Origin: Alphaproteobacteria bacterium
GTDB taxonomy: Bacteria > Pseudomonadota > Alphaproteobacteria > JANQMY01
DNA length: 64,000 bases
Direction of reading: 5' to 3'
NCBI GenBank assembly: GCA_028289425.1
Contig: JANQPL010000019.1
Span: 62,001-126,000, forward strand
Part shown: positions 25,944-34,364 of the stretch, piece by piece
Layout: the number at the start of each line of letters is the position of its first letter
How positions within the stretch are numbered: the first letter of the stretch is position 1
Translations under genes and position numbers: made by a program
Notes under the pieces: model-generated
Told to the model about the DNA's origin: nothing
What the model saw: the letters and a program-made list of their open reading frames with translations, nothing else
Database searches by the model: none

Positions 25944-26202
25944 GAGCTTTCCTCATTGGTTGGCGTTTTCCGGGTTGGCAATTCCCGTTTTGGGGAGACT
26001 AACGCCTTCTCCCGGCCACCACCAAGATCTTTCCGCAACAACGGGTTAAGTTTGCAATGGCCGATAGGGCTTGCGCATAATTTTCTGCAACGGCCAAAAT
26101 ACTCGTGAAAGAATCGGGCGCGATGCGCATCCAGAGATTGGCTGTTGTGGGATGGCCTTTGGCGGTGAAACAATGAAATGACCGGTTTGGAGCACACCCA
26201 AG

Positions 26203-26961
26203 ATGTCGGCATTTGACGCGACCCCCTATTGGCAAGACCTGGTCGAACACGGGTTTGCCGTCGTACCCGACGTGCTAAGCCGGCAGCAGACGGCAGACGT
26301 CACCGAGACCCTGTGGCGCGCGGCCGAGGAAAGCCGGCGGCGGGGAGATGCCACCCACGTACCGGTGCTGGACCCGAACGATAAGAATGTGCGGGTGTTC
26401 GATCTAATCGCACTGGACCCGGTGTTCGGCGACCTCATCCAACATCCGGTCGCCGATGCTTTTGCGAAAAAACTCTTGGGCGACGATTACATTGTCTCCA
26501 ATTTCACCGCCAACATCGCACGGCCCGGCAGCGGTTCGATGATGCTGCATTCGGACCAGGCGATCGTGGTGCCCGAGCCGTGGCTTGCGCCCTGGTCGCT
26601 TAATATCATTTGGTGCCTGAGTGATGTGTGTGCGGAAAATGGGGCGACACACTATGTACCCGGCAGCCAGAAGTTCGCTTGTGCAGCGGACCTGCCTGAA
26701 AACATGGAGCAGCTTCTTGTGCCGTTCGAGGCGACGGCCGGATCGATCATCGCCATGGAGGGGCGCATGTGGCACACCTCCGGCGCCAATGTGACCAAAG
26801 ATAAAGACCGCCCGCTGCTGTTCGGCTATTACTGCAAACCGTTCGTGCGGCCCCAATGGAACTTTTCGGAAGCCCTGTCGCCGGAGCAAAAAGCGCGCTT
26901 CTCGGACATAATGCGCAAACGGCTGGGCCTCGAACGCGGCGCCAATTTGGGAACGTTATGA
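26203..26961 (+). CDS. Phytanoyl-CoA dioxygenase family Fe(II)/2-oxoglutarate oxygenase
   Basis: 252 residues. The iron triad is visible as H-x-D (His116, Asp118 in MMLHSDQAIV) and distal His191 (GRMWHTSGAN), with Arg203 downstream as candidate 2-oxoglutarate anchor. WCLSDVCAENGATHYVPGSQK between them is the typical PhyH segment. It should hydroxylate an aliphatic position using O2 and 2-oxoglutarate. GGAG precedes ATG 26203. The SDR gene follows after 25 bases, so they form an operon in which the SDR may act on the hydroxylated product. The substrate is not determinable. Confidence 0.9.
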   Translation: MSAFDATPYWQDLVEHGFAVVPDVLSRQQTADVTETLWRAAEESRRRGDATHVPVLDPNDKNVRVFDLIALDPVFGDLIQHPVADAFAKKLLGDDYIVSNFTANIARPGSGSMMLHSDQAIVVPEPWLAPWSLNIIWCLSDVCAENGATHYVPGSQKFACAADLPENMEQLLVPFEATAGSIIAMEGRMWHTSGANVTKDKDRPLLFGYYCKPFVRPQWNFSEALSPEQKARFSDIMRKRLGLERGANLGTL

Positions 26962-26986
26962 ATTTCGCTTGAACATTTAGGAGCAA

Positions 26987-27706
26987 ATGATGACCACTGC
27001 CGTTATCGCCGGCGTCGGCCCCGACCGGGGCTTAGGCGCCCAACTCTGTCACCGATTTGCGAGCAAGGGGCTGCACGTGATTGTTGGCGGGCGGACGCTT
27101 GAGAAGATCGAAGCGGTTGCCGACAGCATCAAGGCGGCTGGCGGCCAAGCGACCGCATGCGTTGCGGATTCCACCAGCGAAGACGACACGATCAAATTGT
27201 TCGATGCAGCGGGCGGTGATGTGTCCCTGGCGATCTACAACACCGGCAACAACACGCCCGGCAAGCTGCTGGACATGGAAGCCGCCTATTTCGAGAACAG
27301 TTGGCGGGTGTGTTGCTTCGGCGGATTTCTGTTCGGCCGGGAAGCGCTGCGCCGCATGGTGCCGAATGGGGGCGGCACAATTCTGTACACCGGCGCCAGC
27401 GCTTCTTTGCGCGGCCGGTCCAATTTCGGTGCCTTCAATTCCTCCAAGGCCGCCTTGCGCACCATGGCTCAGGCCATGTCGAAAGAATACGGACCGGAAG
27501 GCATTCATGTGGGCCATGTGGTGGTCGACGGTGCCATTGGCGGCGAGAAGATCATGAAGGGCCTCCCTCAGTATGCGGAGAGACTGGGCGAACAAGGCAT
27601 GATCTCCATCGAAGGCATCGTCGATGCGTTCGAATATCTTTACGACCAACCGCCACGCGCCTGGTCGTTCGAGGTGGACGTGCGCACGTCTGTGGAGAGT
27701 TGGTAG
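26987..27706 (+). CDS. Short-chain dehydrogenase-like protein lacking the catalytic Tyr
   Basis: 239 residues. The cofactor motif is degenerate but present (AGVGPDRGLGAQL, residues 8-20). The active-site region reads YTGASASLRGRSNFGAFNSSKAAL: the Y-x-x-x-K motif is F-x-x-x-K, with Phe150 replacing Tyr and Lys154 retained. The usual NNAG is YNTGNN. A classical dehydrogenase reaction would therefore be impaired, though some SDR subfamilies with this change exist. AGGAG precedes two adjacent ATG codons (26987 and 26990). It is cotranscribed with the phytanoyl-CoA dioxygenase. Confidence 0.82.
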   Translation: MMTTAVIAGVGPDRGLGAQLCHRFASKGLHVIVGGRTLEKIEAVADSIKAAGGQATACVADSTSEDDTIKLFDAAGGDVSLAIYNTGNNTPGKLLDMEAAYFENSWRVCCFGGFLFGREALRRMVPNGGGTILYTGASASLRGRSNFGAFNSSKAALRTMAQAMSKEYGPEGIHVGHVVVDGAIGGEKIMKGLPQYAERLGEQGMISIEGIVDAFEYLYDQPPRAWSFEVDVRTSVESW

Positions 27707-27779
27707 CCGGACGCCGACAGCCATACTCACCAGGGTATGTTTACTTGTCAGAAGTATTTGAAATCGTCATTGCCTGACG

Positions 27780-27795
27780 CCGGACCTCAGTCCGG
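27780..27795. repeat. Single hairpin repeat between convergent genes
   Basis: CCGGAC-CTCA-GTCCGG, preceded by GTCATTGCCTGACG and followed by GACAAG. It resembles one half of the paired hairpin elements and lies between the SDR stop and the hydrolase stop. It may terminate both transcripts. Confidence 0.55.
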
Positions 27796-27815
27796 GACAA
27801 GATTGACCGGACTTC

Positions 27816-28691
27816 TCATTCAGTGATGCTTGAAAGAAAAGTCAGCAGTTCGGCTGTCAGTCCTGGCGGATCTTCAATCGCCGTCATATGCCCAAGCGCC
27901 GGCATTACAACATGCCTCGCGTCAGGTATGATACGTGCTAATAGCTCGTTGGGTTTGATGAACATTTCGTCATACTCTCCGACAATCAGCAGGGTTGGAC
28001 AGGCTATTTTTCGCATCAGTGGAATTTTTGGATCGGCATTGGTGTAAAAACTTCTCATGAAGTCCGCCACATGCTGCGACGGGCTGACCTCCAATATATC
28101 CGAGACCTCACGCCAACAACGAGCCGACTCCGGATTGGCGTCAAACCGATTCATGAAGGGACCTCCGCCCGTTTCCCGAACTTGCCGAATCGTCTCCTCA
28201 GTACGAAAACGCTCCCGCGCGTCAGCCATCGAGTTCTTGAGCGGTTTTGCTCGAGGTTCGAATAGATAATCTTCGTATGCTTCGTCGGCGAACTTGTCCG
28301 TTGGGAAAGTAGCCGATCCTGAATCCGTGGACATCAAGCTGAGGAGTCTGTCGGAATGGTGACCAGCAAAATGAAACCCCGCCATACCGCCAGTCGCATG
28401 GGTTAGTAGATGAAACCGCTCAAGTCCGAGATGGTCGGCTATTCGAGCAAAGTCATCGGCAACCGTCTTCACGTCATAGCCAGGATCTGTGTCACCTATC
28501 GGGACGCTTCGACCGTGTCCGCGCATGTCCGTATCAATCACCCTGTAGCCCGCCGCAGCAAGCCGCTCAGTGATACCGGTGCGAGACCAGTAGGACCCAT
28601 TCTCTGCAACTCCATGGGTCGTAATGATCGGTTCCCCCGAACCGGTGTCATCAAAGAACAGTTTTGCGTTGTGAAGAGTTAGATAGGGCAT
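27816..28691 (-). CDS. Alpha/beta hydrolase fold protein without the usual Ser nucleophile
   Basis: 291 residues. The fold is clear: HGVAENGSYWSRTG (oxyanion region), DTDMRGHGRSVP, and LLIVGEYDEMF plus MPALGHMTAIEDPPGL at the C-terminus, which carries candidate Asp and His. The nucleophile elbow, normally G-H-S-x-G-G, is T-H-A-T-G-G (97-102), so Ala99 occupies the Ser position. It may be a non-hydrolytic member (ligand binding or cofactor-independent chemistry) or use another residue. It is the last gene of a co-directional block with a second hydrolase, a TonB-dependent receptor and a FecI/FecR pair. Confidence 0.82.
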   Translation of the reverse strand: MPYLTLHNAKLFFDDTGSGEPIITTHGVAENGSYWSRTGITERLAAAGYRVIDTDMRGHGRSVPIGDTDPGYDVKTVADDFARIADHLGLERFHLLTHATGGMAGFHFAGHHSDRLLSLMSTDSGSATFPTDKFADEAYEDYLFEPRAKPLKNSMADARERFRTEETIRQVRETGGGPFMNRFDANPESARCWREVSDILEVSPSQHVADFMRSFYTNADPKIPLMRKIACPTLLIVGEYDEMFIKPNELLARIIPDARHVVMPALGHMTAIEDPPGLTAELLTFLSSITE

Positions 28692-28738
28692 TGTGTCGTT
28701 TTCGGTTTTTGAAACTGTTGCGAGAGGTGTAGCAAATG

Positions 28739-29527
28739 TCAGATCGAAATATCATCATAGAAACGAAGGACCTCTCGAGAGCATCGATCAGGAGATTCCC
28801 AGGGTAACATATGCCCTTCGTCTGAAAAGATTACCTCTTTACACCGCGGGATTCTCATTGCGTCAGCATGTTCGGATTCAATTGGCACAACATTATCCAA
28901 TGCGCCATTTACAAATAGCGTCGGTAGAAGCAAGTCCTTCAAATAGCGCGTGATGTTGACGTTAGGCCATTCCTTTGTAAGCCAAAGCTGATAGTCATCA
29001 GGCCGCATCAGCAAGGCCGCATCGACTAAGCGATCAAGAATCTCCTCCGAGGTGTCCCTCACAAACATTGAACGAATGGATTCCCTCTTTAGATACGGAT
29101 CGCGATGTTGCTCGACGGCCAGCCGGACGGCCTTTTGATCGACAGCTATTCCCCGAGACGCCACGGGCGTCAGCACTGCCAAACTTGAAAACAAGGACCT
29201 CGCCTTTATTACGGCCACCATGCCCAGGTGGCCACCCATCGAATGGCCAAGGTACATTGGGCGATCCAGTTCTAGTTTTTCGACAACGGCAACAATGTCA
29301 GCCACCATTTGATCGAGTTTTACATGTTCTTGTACATTTGCAGATGCTCCGTGCCCACGCATATCGATCGCTGTGATGCGGAACCGAGTTCGGAGGCCGC
29401 GTAGAAGTTGGCTGTACAAGTCCCCTGTGGCACGGGCAACGAAACCATGAACAAACACGAGATCTTTCTCGCCGGCACCGAATTGTTCATACGCAAGATC
29501 AGCGCCGTACACTCTGACGGTCTTCAT
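28739..29527 (-). CDS. Alpha/beta hydrolase
   Basis: 262 residues from ATG 29527, which has AGGAAA upstream; the longer frame to 29599 adds unconserved residues. FVHGFVARATGDLYS gives the oxyanion region, YLGHSMGGHLGM the nucleophile elbow with Ser96, FVNGALDNVVP the acid strand and FSDEGHMLPWESPDRC the catalytic His. The triad appears complete, unlike the next hydrolase downstream. Position behind the TonB-dependent receptor suggests that it cleaves the imported compound. Codon use is visibly more A+T-rich than in the flanking housekeeping genes. Confidence 0.88.
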   Translation of the reverse strand: MKTVRVYGADLAYEQFGAGEKDLVFVHGFVARATGDLYSQLLRGLRTRFRITAIDMRGHGASANVQEHVKLDQMVADIVAVVEKLELDRPMYLGHSMGGHLGMVAVIKARSLFSSLAVLTPVASRGIAVDQKAVRLAVEQHRDPYLKRESIRSMFVRDTSEEILDRLVDAALLMRPDDYQLWLTKEWPNVNITRYLKDLLLPTLFVNGALDNVVPIESEHADAMRIPRCKEVIFSDEGHMLPWESPDRCSREVLRFYDDISI

Positions 29528-29588
29528 ATCGGTTTCCTGATTTCGTACTTCAGATGCTCTCTGGCGCCGGCACTTGCTCAGGGATAGA

Positions 29589-29619
29589 CGTCCCGGCACC
29601 TAGCCAACGTGCCGGGACG
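29589..29619 (-). terminator. Hairpin between receptor and hydrolase genes
   Basis: CGTCCCGGCAC (29589-29599) and GTGCCGGGACG (29609-29619) are perfect 11-bp arms with a 9-base loop, 24 bases past the receptor stop. No U-run follows on the minus strand, so it may attenuate or stabilise the transcript instead of ending it. Downstream hydrolases could thus be expressed at a different level from the receptor. Confidence 0.5.
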
Positions 29620-29642
29620 CAGTTGCAAGTTTGGCATGAGTC

Positions 29643-32345
29643 TCAAAACTCCGTGCGCAGCCTGACACCATATGTCCGCGGTTCGCCTATGCCCGCAGCA
29701 ATATTTGATCCAATCACCGTGGAGAAAGTGAAGACCGATTCCTTGTAGAACTTATTTGTCAGGTTGTTTCCGTACACATCGATCGACCAAACCGACTCCG
29801 AATCATGAAGCCGTAGAAGCGCATCGAATATTCCATAGCTATCTTGGGATGCTCCGAATGTGCCAAATGCATCAAGATTCACATCGTCTTGCCAGCGGTA
29901 CGACGCTTTTACGTCTAACGTGAGATCGTCGTTCAACTGAACGTAACGTTCTGCAGCAACTCGAAACGCAAAATCCGGCGTCCTTGGTAGGGGTTCTCCC
30001 GCCACAACAGGATCATTTGTGGCCGGATTCAACAGGCCTGCTTGGTTGTAGCTGGTTATTTCCGACTCGTTCCAAGACGCAACGGCGCTGATCTTCCAAT
30101 TCTCCAGCGGAATAAGTGTGAACTCAGCTTCAACACCATAAATCTCCGCGTCGGCGTTCGTGATGATCAACGCAGTATTAAGAATAGACTGCAACTGATA
30201 GTCCTTGTAATCGGAATAGAAGCCGGTGAGATTCAAGCGTGCACGCTTGTCAAGAAACGTAGACTTGATGCCGAGTTCGTAGTTGATCAACGTCTCTGGA
30301 TCGAAAGCCCCGGTTAAGCTGCCAAGATTGATTCCTCCGCTTTTGTAACCGTTGGCCACATTTGCATAAATTAAAATTTCGTCCGCTGGCGTATATTCAA
30401 GGCCAGCTTTCCAAGTCACTTCCTGCCAATTCTCATCGAAATTCGCGGTGGTGTCGGCAATTACCAAGCCGCTTCTTTCACCGATGACAACGATGCTGCG
30501 CTCGTCACCTTTTTTCTGGTCCGAAGAAAACCGAGCTCCCAAAGTTACCGAAACGTCATCAATCAGCCGGTAGTTGCTTTGACCAAAAATTGCATAGGAT
30601 GTCGTCTTCTGATTGCCCGCCTGCACGAAAGTCGCTTGCGGAAACGCGGGTCCAAATGCGCCGCCGAAGACGACGTCCGGAGAACCTGGGTACGGTCCCA
30701 CAGTTGTGTCATTATCTATATCGAGGTTCTGGAAGTAGAAGTATCCACCGACCAGCCAGTCAAACCTATCCCAACCATCCGAAGACAGACGGACTTCCTG
30801 GCTGAACTGTTGCGTGTCTTCTCGCAGGAAAGAAAAATCTTCGAAAACCGTCGAAGGAGTAAAGTCAATGTCCCGAACAGATTGTCTGTCGTGGTAACGA
30901 TAGTCTGTCAGCAGCGTCAGACTTAACGAAGCGAAGTCATGTACAAACTCCGACGTGAAGTAGTACGCCTCTGTCGCCTCATTACTATCGGGAAGTGAAT
31001 TGAATGTGGTGAAAGTTCCTTGAGTCGCTGAGAAACCACGATTGATTTCAGCAAATGAACGAGACCCATCGTTTGCCAGAGTTGGAGCGAATGTTACAGG
31101 GTCGGCAAGAGCCGCTGCGGGCGAAAACGGGTGCTGAACGCCCGGAGGAAACGCTGTCCCCTGTTGAGTTTCATTTATGGCCGTAATATCCGAATAGGCA
31201 TAACCCGCAGCCACCAACCATTCCGTTGTATCCGAGAATTTTGCCAACAACGAACCCCGAAAACTCACTGTGTTGTCGTCAGCGACGTCAGGCTGACCCG
31301 GCACTAGGTTTTCGATGTAGCCGTCGCTGCGTCGATAGCTTACGGCAAAGCGGCCCAGCAGAGAGTCTGTGAGTGGTCCGCTCACAGCACTCTCTGCGCT
31401 GAGGGTGTTGAAGCGACCGTAGTCTGCCGCCAAATATCCTTCAAAGTCCTCAGTTGGACGCTTTTGAATGACATTTACGGCGCCACCGGTCGAGTTTCGC
31501 CCCCATAGTGTTCCTTGAGGTCCACGCAATATTTCGATCCGGTCCACATCAAGGAAACCGAGTGTCGAAGAAACATTTGATCCGTTAAAGACGCCATTGG
31601 TATGGAATGCGACACCCGGTTCGCCAACACCCGAAATGATGATCTCGTTTCCCACGCCACGGATCGTGATCTGAAGCTGTTGCACCGATCGGGAGATGAC
31701 GGTACTCGGCGCGAGACCGTTCAGATCCAGCGGCCCTGAAACACCGGCATCGCGCAATAGGCTGCTGTCGAGAGCCGTAACCGCAATCGGTGTGCGTTGC
31801 AGCCCACTTTCCCGCTTGGTAGCCGTAACGATGATTTCGTCAATCTGCGCAAGGGCTTCCGGCGCTGGCCCGCCCAAGCCGAACAAAACAGCTGAAACCC
31901 CCGCCAACAATGATCCTTTTCTACCTAAGCCGCGCACGTTCGTCTCCCCGTCGTTTTCTGTGTTTGTGAGCGAGATCGTGATGACCCCGCTTTCCGTCAG
32001 GCCGCCGGAAAGGTCCGTGCCGTCAAGCATGATTTGGAGCGCGTGCAACAGCGTGTAAGTGCCATCGATTGAGGTGGATCGCAGGGATCCTACGTCTTCC
32101 GACGGCATCACCAGAGCATGACCGGTTTCCGTCGCAAGCGCGATGAGGGCACGGTCTAACTCTTGAGAGGGAATTGTGAGACGATAGCTTTGATCGTATT
32201 GACCGTTTCGTTCGTGTTCAGATGAAAACACAATCGACGGCGTCAACCAGCAAGCCAAGAACGCGAGAACAATTGTTAGCGGCTGCCTCCGAATGCCTTC
32301 CCCTTTGAATATTGTTTTGTCAGATCGCTGTTTTACGTTCCCCAT
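29643..32345 (-). CDS. TonB-dependent receptor with N-terminal signalling (STN) domain
   Basis: 900 residues. After a signal sequence, residues about 52-125 form a secretin/TonB short N-terminal (STN) domain (RLTIPSQELDRALIALATETG, TYTLLHALQIMLDGT), which in FecA contacts FecR in the periplasm. A second hydrophobic stretch and ALAQIDEIIVTATKRESGLQRTPIAV (in parts: the TonB box region and plug start) precede the plug (VDRIEILRGPQGTLWGRNSTGGAVNV). The 22-stranded barrel ends GIGEPRTYGVRLRTEF with terminal Phe. The ligand is unknown; the adjacent hydrolases suggest an ester or similar organic molecule as an alternative to iron complexes. Confidence 0.93.
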   Translation of the reverse strand: MGNVKQRSDKTIFKGEGIRRQPLTIVLAFLACWLTPSIVFSSEHERNGQYDQSYRLTIPSQELDRALIALATETGHALVMPSEDVGSLRSTSIDGTYTLLHALQIMLDGTDLSGGLTESGVITISLTNTENDGETNVRGLGRKGSLLAGVSAVLFGLGGPAPEALAQIDEIIVTATKRESGLQRTPIAVTALDSSLLRDAGVSGPLDLNGLAPSTVISRSVQQLQITIRGVGNEIIISGVGEPGVAFHTNGVFNGSNVSSTLGFLDVDRIEILRGPQGTLWGRNSTGGAVNVIQKRPTEDFEGYLAADYGRFNTLSAESAVSGPLTDSLLGRFAVSYRRSDGYIENLVPGQPDVADDNTVSFRGSLLAKFSDTTEWLVAAGYAYSDITAINETQQGTAFPPGVQHPFSPAAALADPVTFAPTLANDGSRSFAEINRGFSATQGTFTTFNSLPDSNEATEAYYFTSEFVHDFASLSLTLLTDYRYHDRQSVRDIDFTPSTVFEDFSFLREDTQQFSQEVRLSSDGWDRFDWLVGGYFYFQNLDIDNDTTVGPYPGSPDVVFGGAFGPAFPQATFVQAGNQKTTSYAIFGQSNYRLIDDVSVTLGARFSSDQKKGDERSIVVIGERSGLVIADTTANFDENWQEVTWKAGLEYTPADEILIYANVANGYKSGGINLGSLTGAFDPETLINYELGIKSTFLDKRARLNLTGFYSDYKDYQLQSILNTALIITNADAEIYGVEAEFTLIPLENWKISAVASWNESEITSYNQAGLLNPATNDPVVAGEPLPRTPDFAFRVAAERYVQLNDDLTLDVKASYRWQDDVNLDAFGTFGASQDSYGIFDALLRLHDSESVWSIDVYGNNLTNKFYKESVFTFSTVIGSNIAAGIGEPRTYGVRLRTEF

Positions 32346-32446
32346 TTCCGTTACGACCTGTTTATGGGAGCGAGAGGGTGCTGCTTTCCGTAATAATTTT
32401 TTTGACCTCCGTTTCTGCGCGGCAGTGACGAAGCATGTTCGACATG

Positions 32447-33514
32447 TCAGCCGCTGGTAAGTTCAACCACATCGGGCGCGACCCAATGGGCCTTGATCCC
32501 CAGCGCGGCTTCAATGCCTTCGAGCATGGTCGACACATCCCCGATGGGCAACACGCCGGTAATCCTATGGTGCCCCAATGTCTCGGAATCTAACTGGATC
32601 TGAACTGTGGTGTAGCGCGCTACTTGTTCGATCACAGCACCCAGTTCTTCGTCGTAAAACACGAGCTGACCGTCCGCCCATGACAATCGCTCGATCAGAT
32701 CCCGCTTGGAAAGTTGGCTTTTGAACTGTCCTTGGTTGCGGCCCAAATCTGCGGCCTCTCCTTGACTGACAAGAAGGGATTGACGATGCCGCTTCCCCGG
32801 CCAGCGGTTTGCGAGAGATTTGCCGACGCGGGTGTGCACCGCCACCTTGCCTTCTTCCACAGCGACCATGACATTTTCGGCGCGCAATCGGACAGCGAAA
32901 CGCGTTCCCACCGCACGTATGACTCCGTCGGACGCATAAACCACAAATGGCCTGTCCGCATCATGAGTGACATCGAAAATAGCCTCACCGGAAAGTAATC
33001 TCAGTGTACGTTCTGAGCCCGTAAAACTGTGTTCCAACCTTGTGTTGGTATTCAGAACGACCTCCGACCCATCGGGAAGCAAAACCGCCCGCGTCTCACC
33101 GATCTGCGTCCTGTAGTACCCCTGAGTGGTGAGTGACGCGGGTTGCCAAACAAAAACCCACAGGCCAAGAACGACACAGGCCAGCGTCAACGACGCCGTC
33201 ACCGCGGCGGTCGCGCGCAGATGAGACCGCGCAAAGGCAGCAAGTGCTTGAAAAACCCCGACTGATGCCGGCTGACTGCCGCCGCTCACCGCGCTAACCC
33301 CTAGCTCCGCGAGCGGTGCATTTAGTCCGTACCAGAAAGACGCCATCGCTTGCAGCTCTGTTTTGCGGCGCGGATCTTCCCTTAGCCATTGCGCCAGCTC
33401 CGTGCGCTCCTGTTCTGTCAATGGCCCCCGATCAAGCCGTGACAACCACTCTGCGACTTGATCGCGCCGTGTGTCATCCGCATTGAAGGGAATGATTTGA
33501 GACTTATCGTTCAT
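32447..33514 (-). CDS. FecR-family anti-sigma/signal transducer
   Basis: 355 residues. N-terminal DUF4880-like cytoplasmic region (QVAEWLSRLDRGPLTEQERTEL, residues 19-40; WLREDPRRKTELQAM), one transmembrane helix (about 102-127, TAAVTASLTLACVVLGLWVFVW) and a periplasmic FecR domain (RTQIGETRAVLLPDGSEVVLN, FDVTHDADRPFVVYA, VGTRFAVR, EGKVAVHT). A C-terminal DUF4974/secretin-like part follows. It should hold the sigma factor inactive until the receptor STN domain signals. The start overlaps the sigma-factor gene by 11 bases, so the two are cotranslated. Confidence 0.92.
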   Translation of the reverse strand: MNDKSQIIPFNADDTRRDQVAEWLSRLDRGPLTEQERTELAQWLREDPRRKTELQAMASFWYGLNAPLAELGVSAVSGGSQPASVGVFQALAAFARSHLRATAAVTASLTLACVVLGLWVFVWQPASLTTQGYYRTQIGETRAVLLPDGSEVVLNTNTRLEHSFTGSERTLRLLSGEAIFDVTHDADRPFVVYASDGVIRAVGTRFAVRLRAENVMVAVEEGKVAVHTRVGKSLANRWPGKRHRQSLLVSQGEAADLGRNQGQFKSQLSKRDLIERLSWADGQLVFYDEELGAVIEQVARYTTVQIQLDSETLGHHRITGVLPIGDVSTMLEGIEAALGIKAHWVAPDVVELTSG

Positions 33515-34142
33515 GAGAACGGTCCTTCATTGATGTATTACGCGTTGGCGTCGTTCCCTCCCCCATTGGTCTTTTGTCTTTTTGATTTGCGAAACTCTCA
33601 AGCGCATAGCCTCGTTTCACCAACAAGTCCTGGCAGCGGGCAATGCCTTGGGCGAAATATTTTTCAACCGAGCTTACGGAAACGCCCATTTTTCTTGCGA
33701 TTTGCCGGTGGGAGAGTCCGTACACGCGCCTCAGCAAGATCGCGCGCCGTTGTTTTTCCGGAAGTGAGTCGAGGGCGTCGCGAAAAACCTCCAGCATGCG
33801 CCGGTAATGCAAATGGTCCTCAACTGAAGCATCGCTCGACGGTAGGCTCGCATCGTCGATCTCGGTTTGTACCTCACGCGATCTGCGTTCGTGCTCGCGA
33901 AACACCACATTGCGAGAGACTGTGAACAGATAGCTTTTGGGAAAATCAATTTTGCCTGCGTTCTCGGCTTCCAGTGTCCGCCGGAGCGCCTCCTGCAACA
34001 CGTCGTCCACGTCGTTGGGGTCGACGGACCAGCGCAACAGCGCGCGCACAAGCACATCCCGATAGCCGAGAAAGGCCCGAACTATACGGTTTTCAGACTT
34101 TTTGTACCCGGTTGTCACGCGGCCTTGCCCCCACTTGGACAC
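33504..34142 (-). CDS. ECF sigma factor, FecI-like
   Basis: 212 residues from GTG 34142; GTG 34118 is an alternative. Region 2 covers VRALLRWSVDPNDVDDVLQE and NAGKIDFPKSYLFTVSRNVV. Region 4 is LDSLPEKQRRAILLRRVYGLSHRQIARKMGVSVSSVEKYFAQG (shown in two parts: LPEKQRRAILLRR and the helix-turn-helix HRQIARKMGVSVSSVEKYF). It is the first gene of a block with FecR and an STN-type receptor, the standard cell-surface signalling order. It probably drives the receptor promoter. The 100 bases upstream hold its own promoter, then a hairpin repeat. Confidence 0.92.
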   Translation of the reverse strand: MSKWGQGRVTTGYKKSENRIVRAFLGYRDVLVRALLRWSVDPNDVDDVLQEALRRTLEAENAGKIDFPKSYLFTVSRNVVFREHERRSREVQTEIDDASLPSSDASVEDHLHYRRMLEVFRDALDSLPEKQRRAILLRRVYGLSHRQIARKMGVSVSSVEKYFAQGIARCQDLLVKRGYALESFANQKDKRPMGEGTTPTRNTSMKDRSHER

Positions 34143-34242
34143 ACCTCAAGTAGAGATTAGATCGCCCAGGCGGCAAAACCCGCAAAACTTTTCTTACCGG
34201 AGTGGCCTGATAGCAATTTCGCAGGGTTTCCAAATTCTGTTT

Positions 34243-34355
34243 AACACCCTCCCGTCGCTACGCGACCCCGCTCCCATCAAGGGGATGGGGGATACCGATT
34301 GAATTCATTGCAAGCTCGTTTCTCCCCCTTGATGGGGGAGGTTAGGAGGGGGTGT
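34243..34355. repeat. Intergenic repeat with AACACCCTCC / GGAGGGGGTGT ends
   Basis: Inverted ends (34243-34252 and 34345-34355) enclose two hairpins: CCCATC-AAGGG-GATGGG (about 34273-34289) and CTCCCCC-TTGAT-GGGGGAG (34322-34340). Its sequence class differs from the CCGGGATGA-type elements elsewhere in the window. It separates the sigma-factor promoter from the next gene's stop. Confidence 0.7.
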
Positions 34356-34364
34356 CGGAATGCA

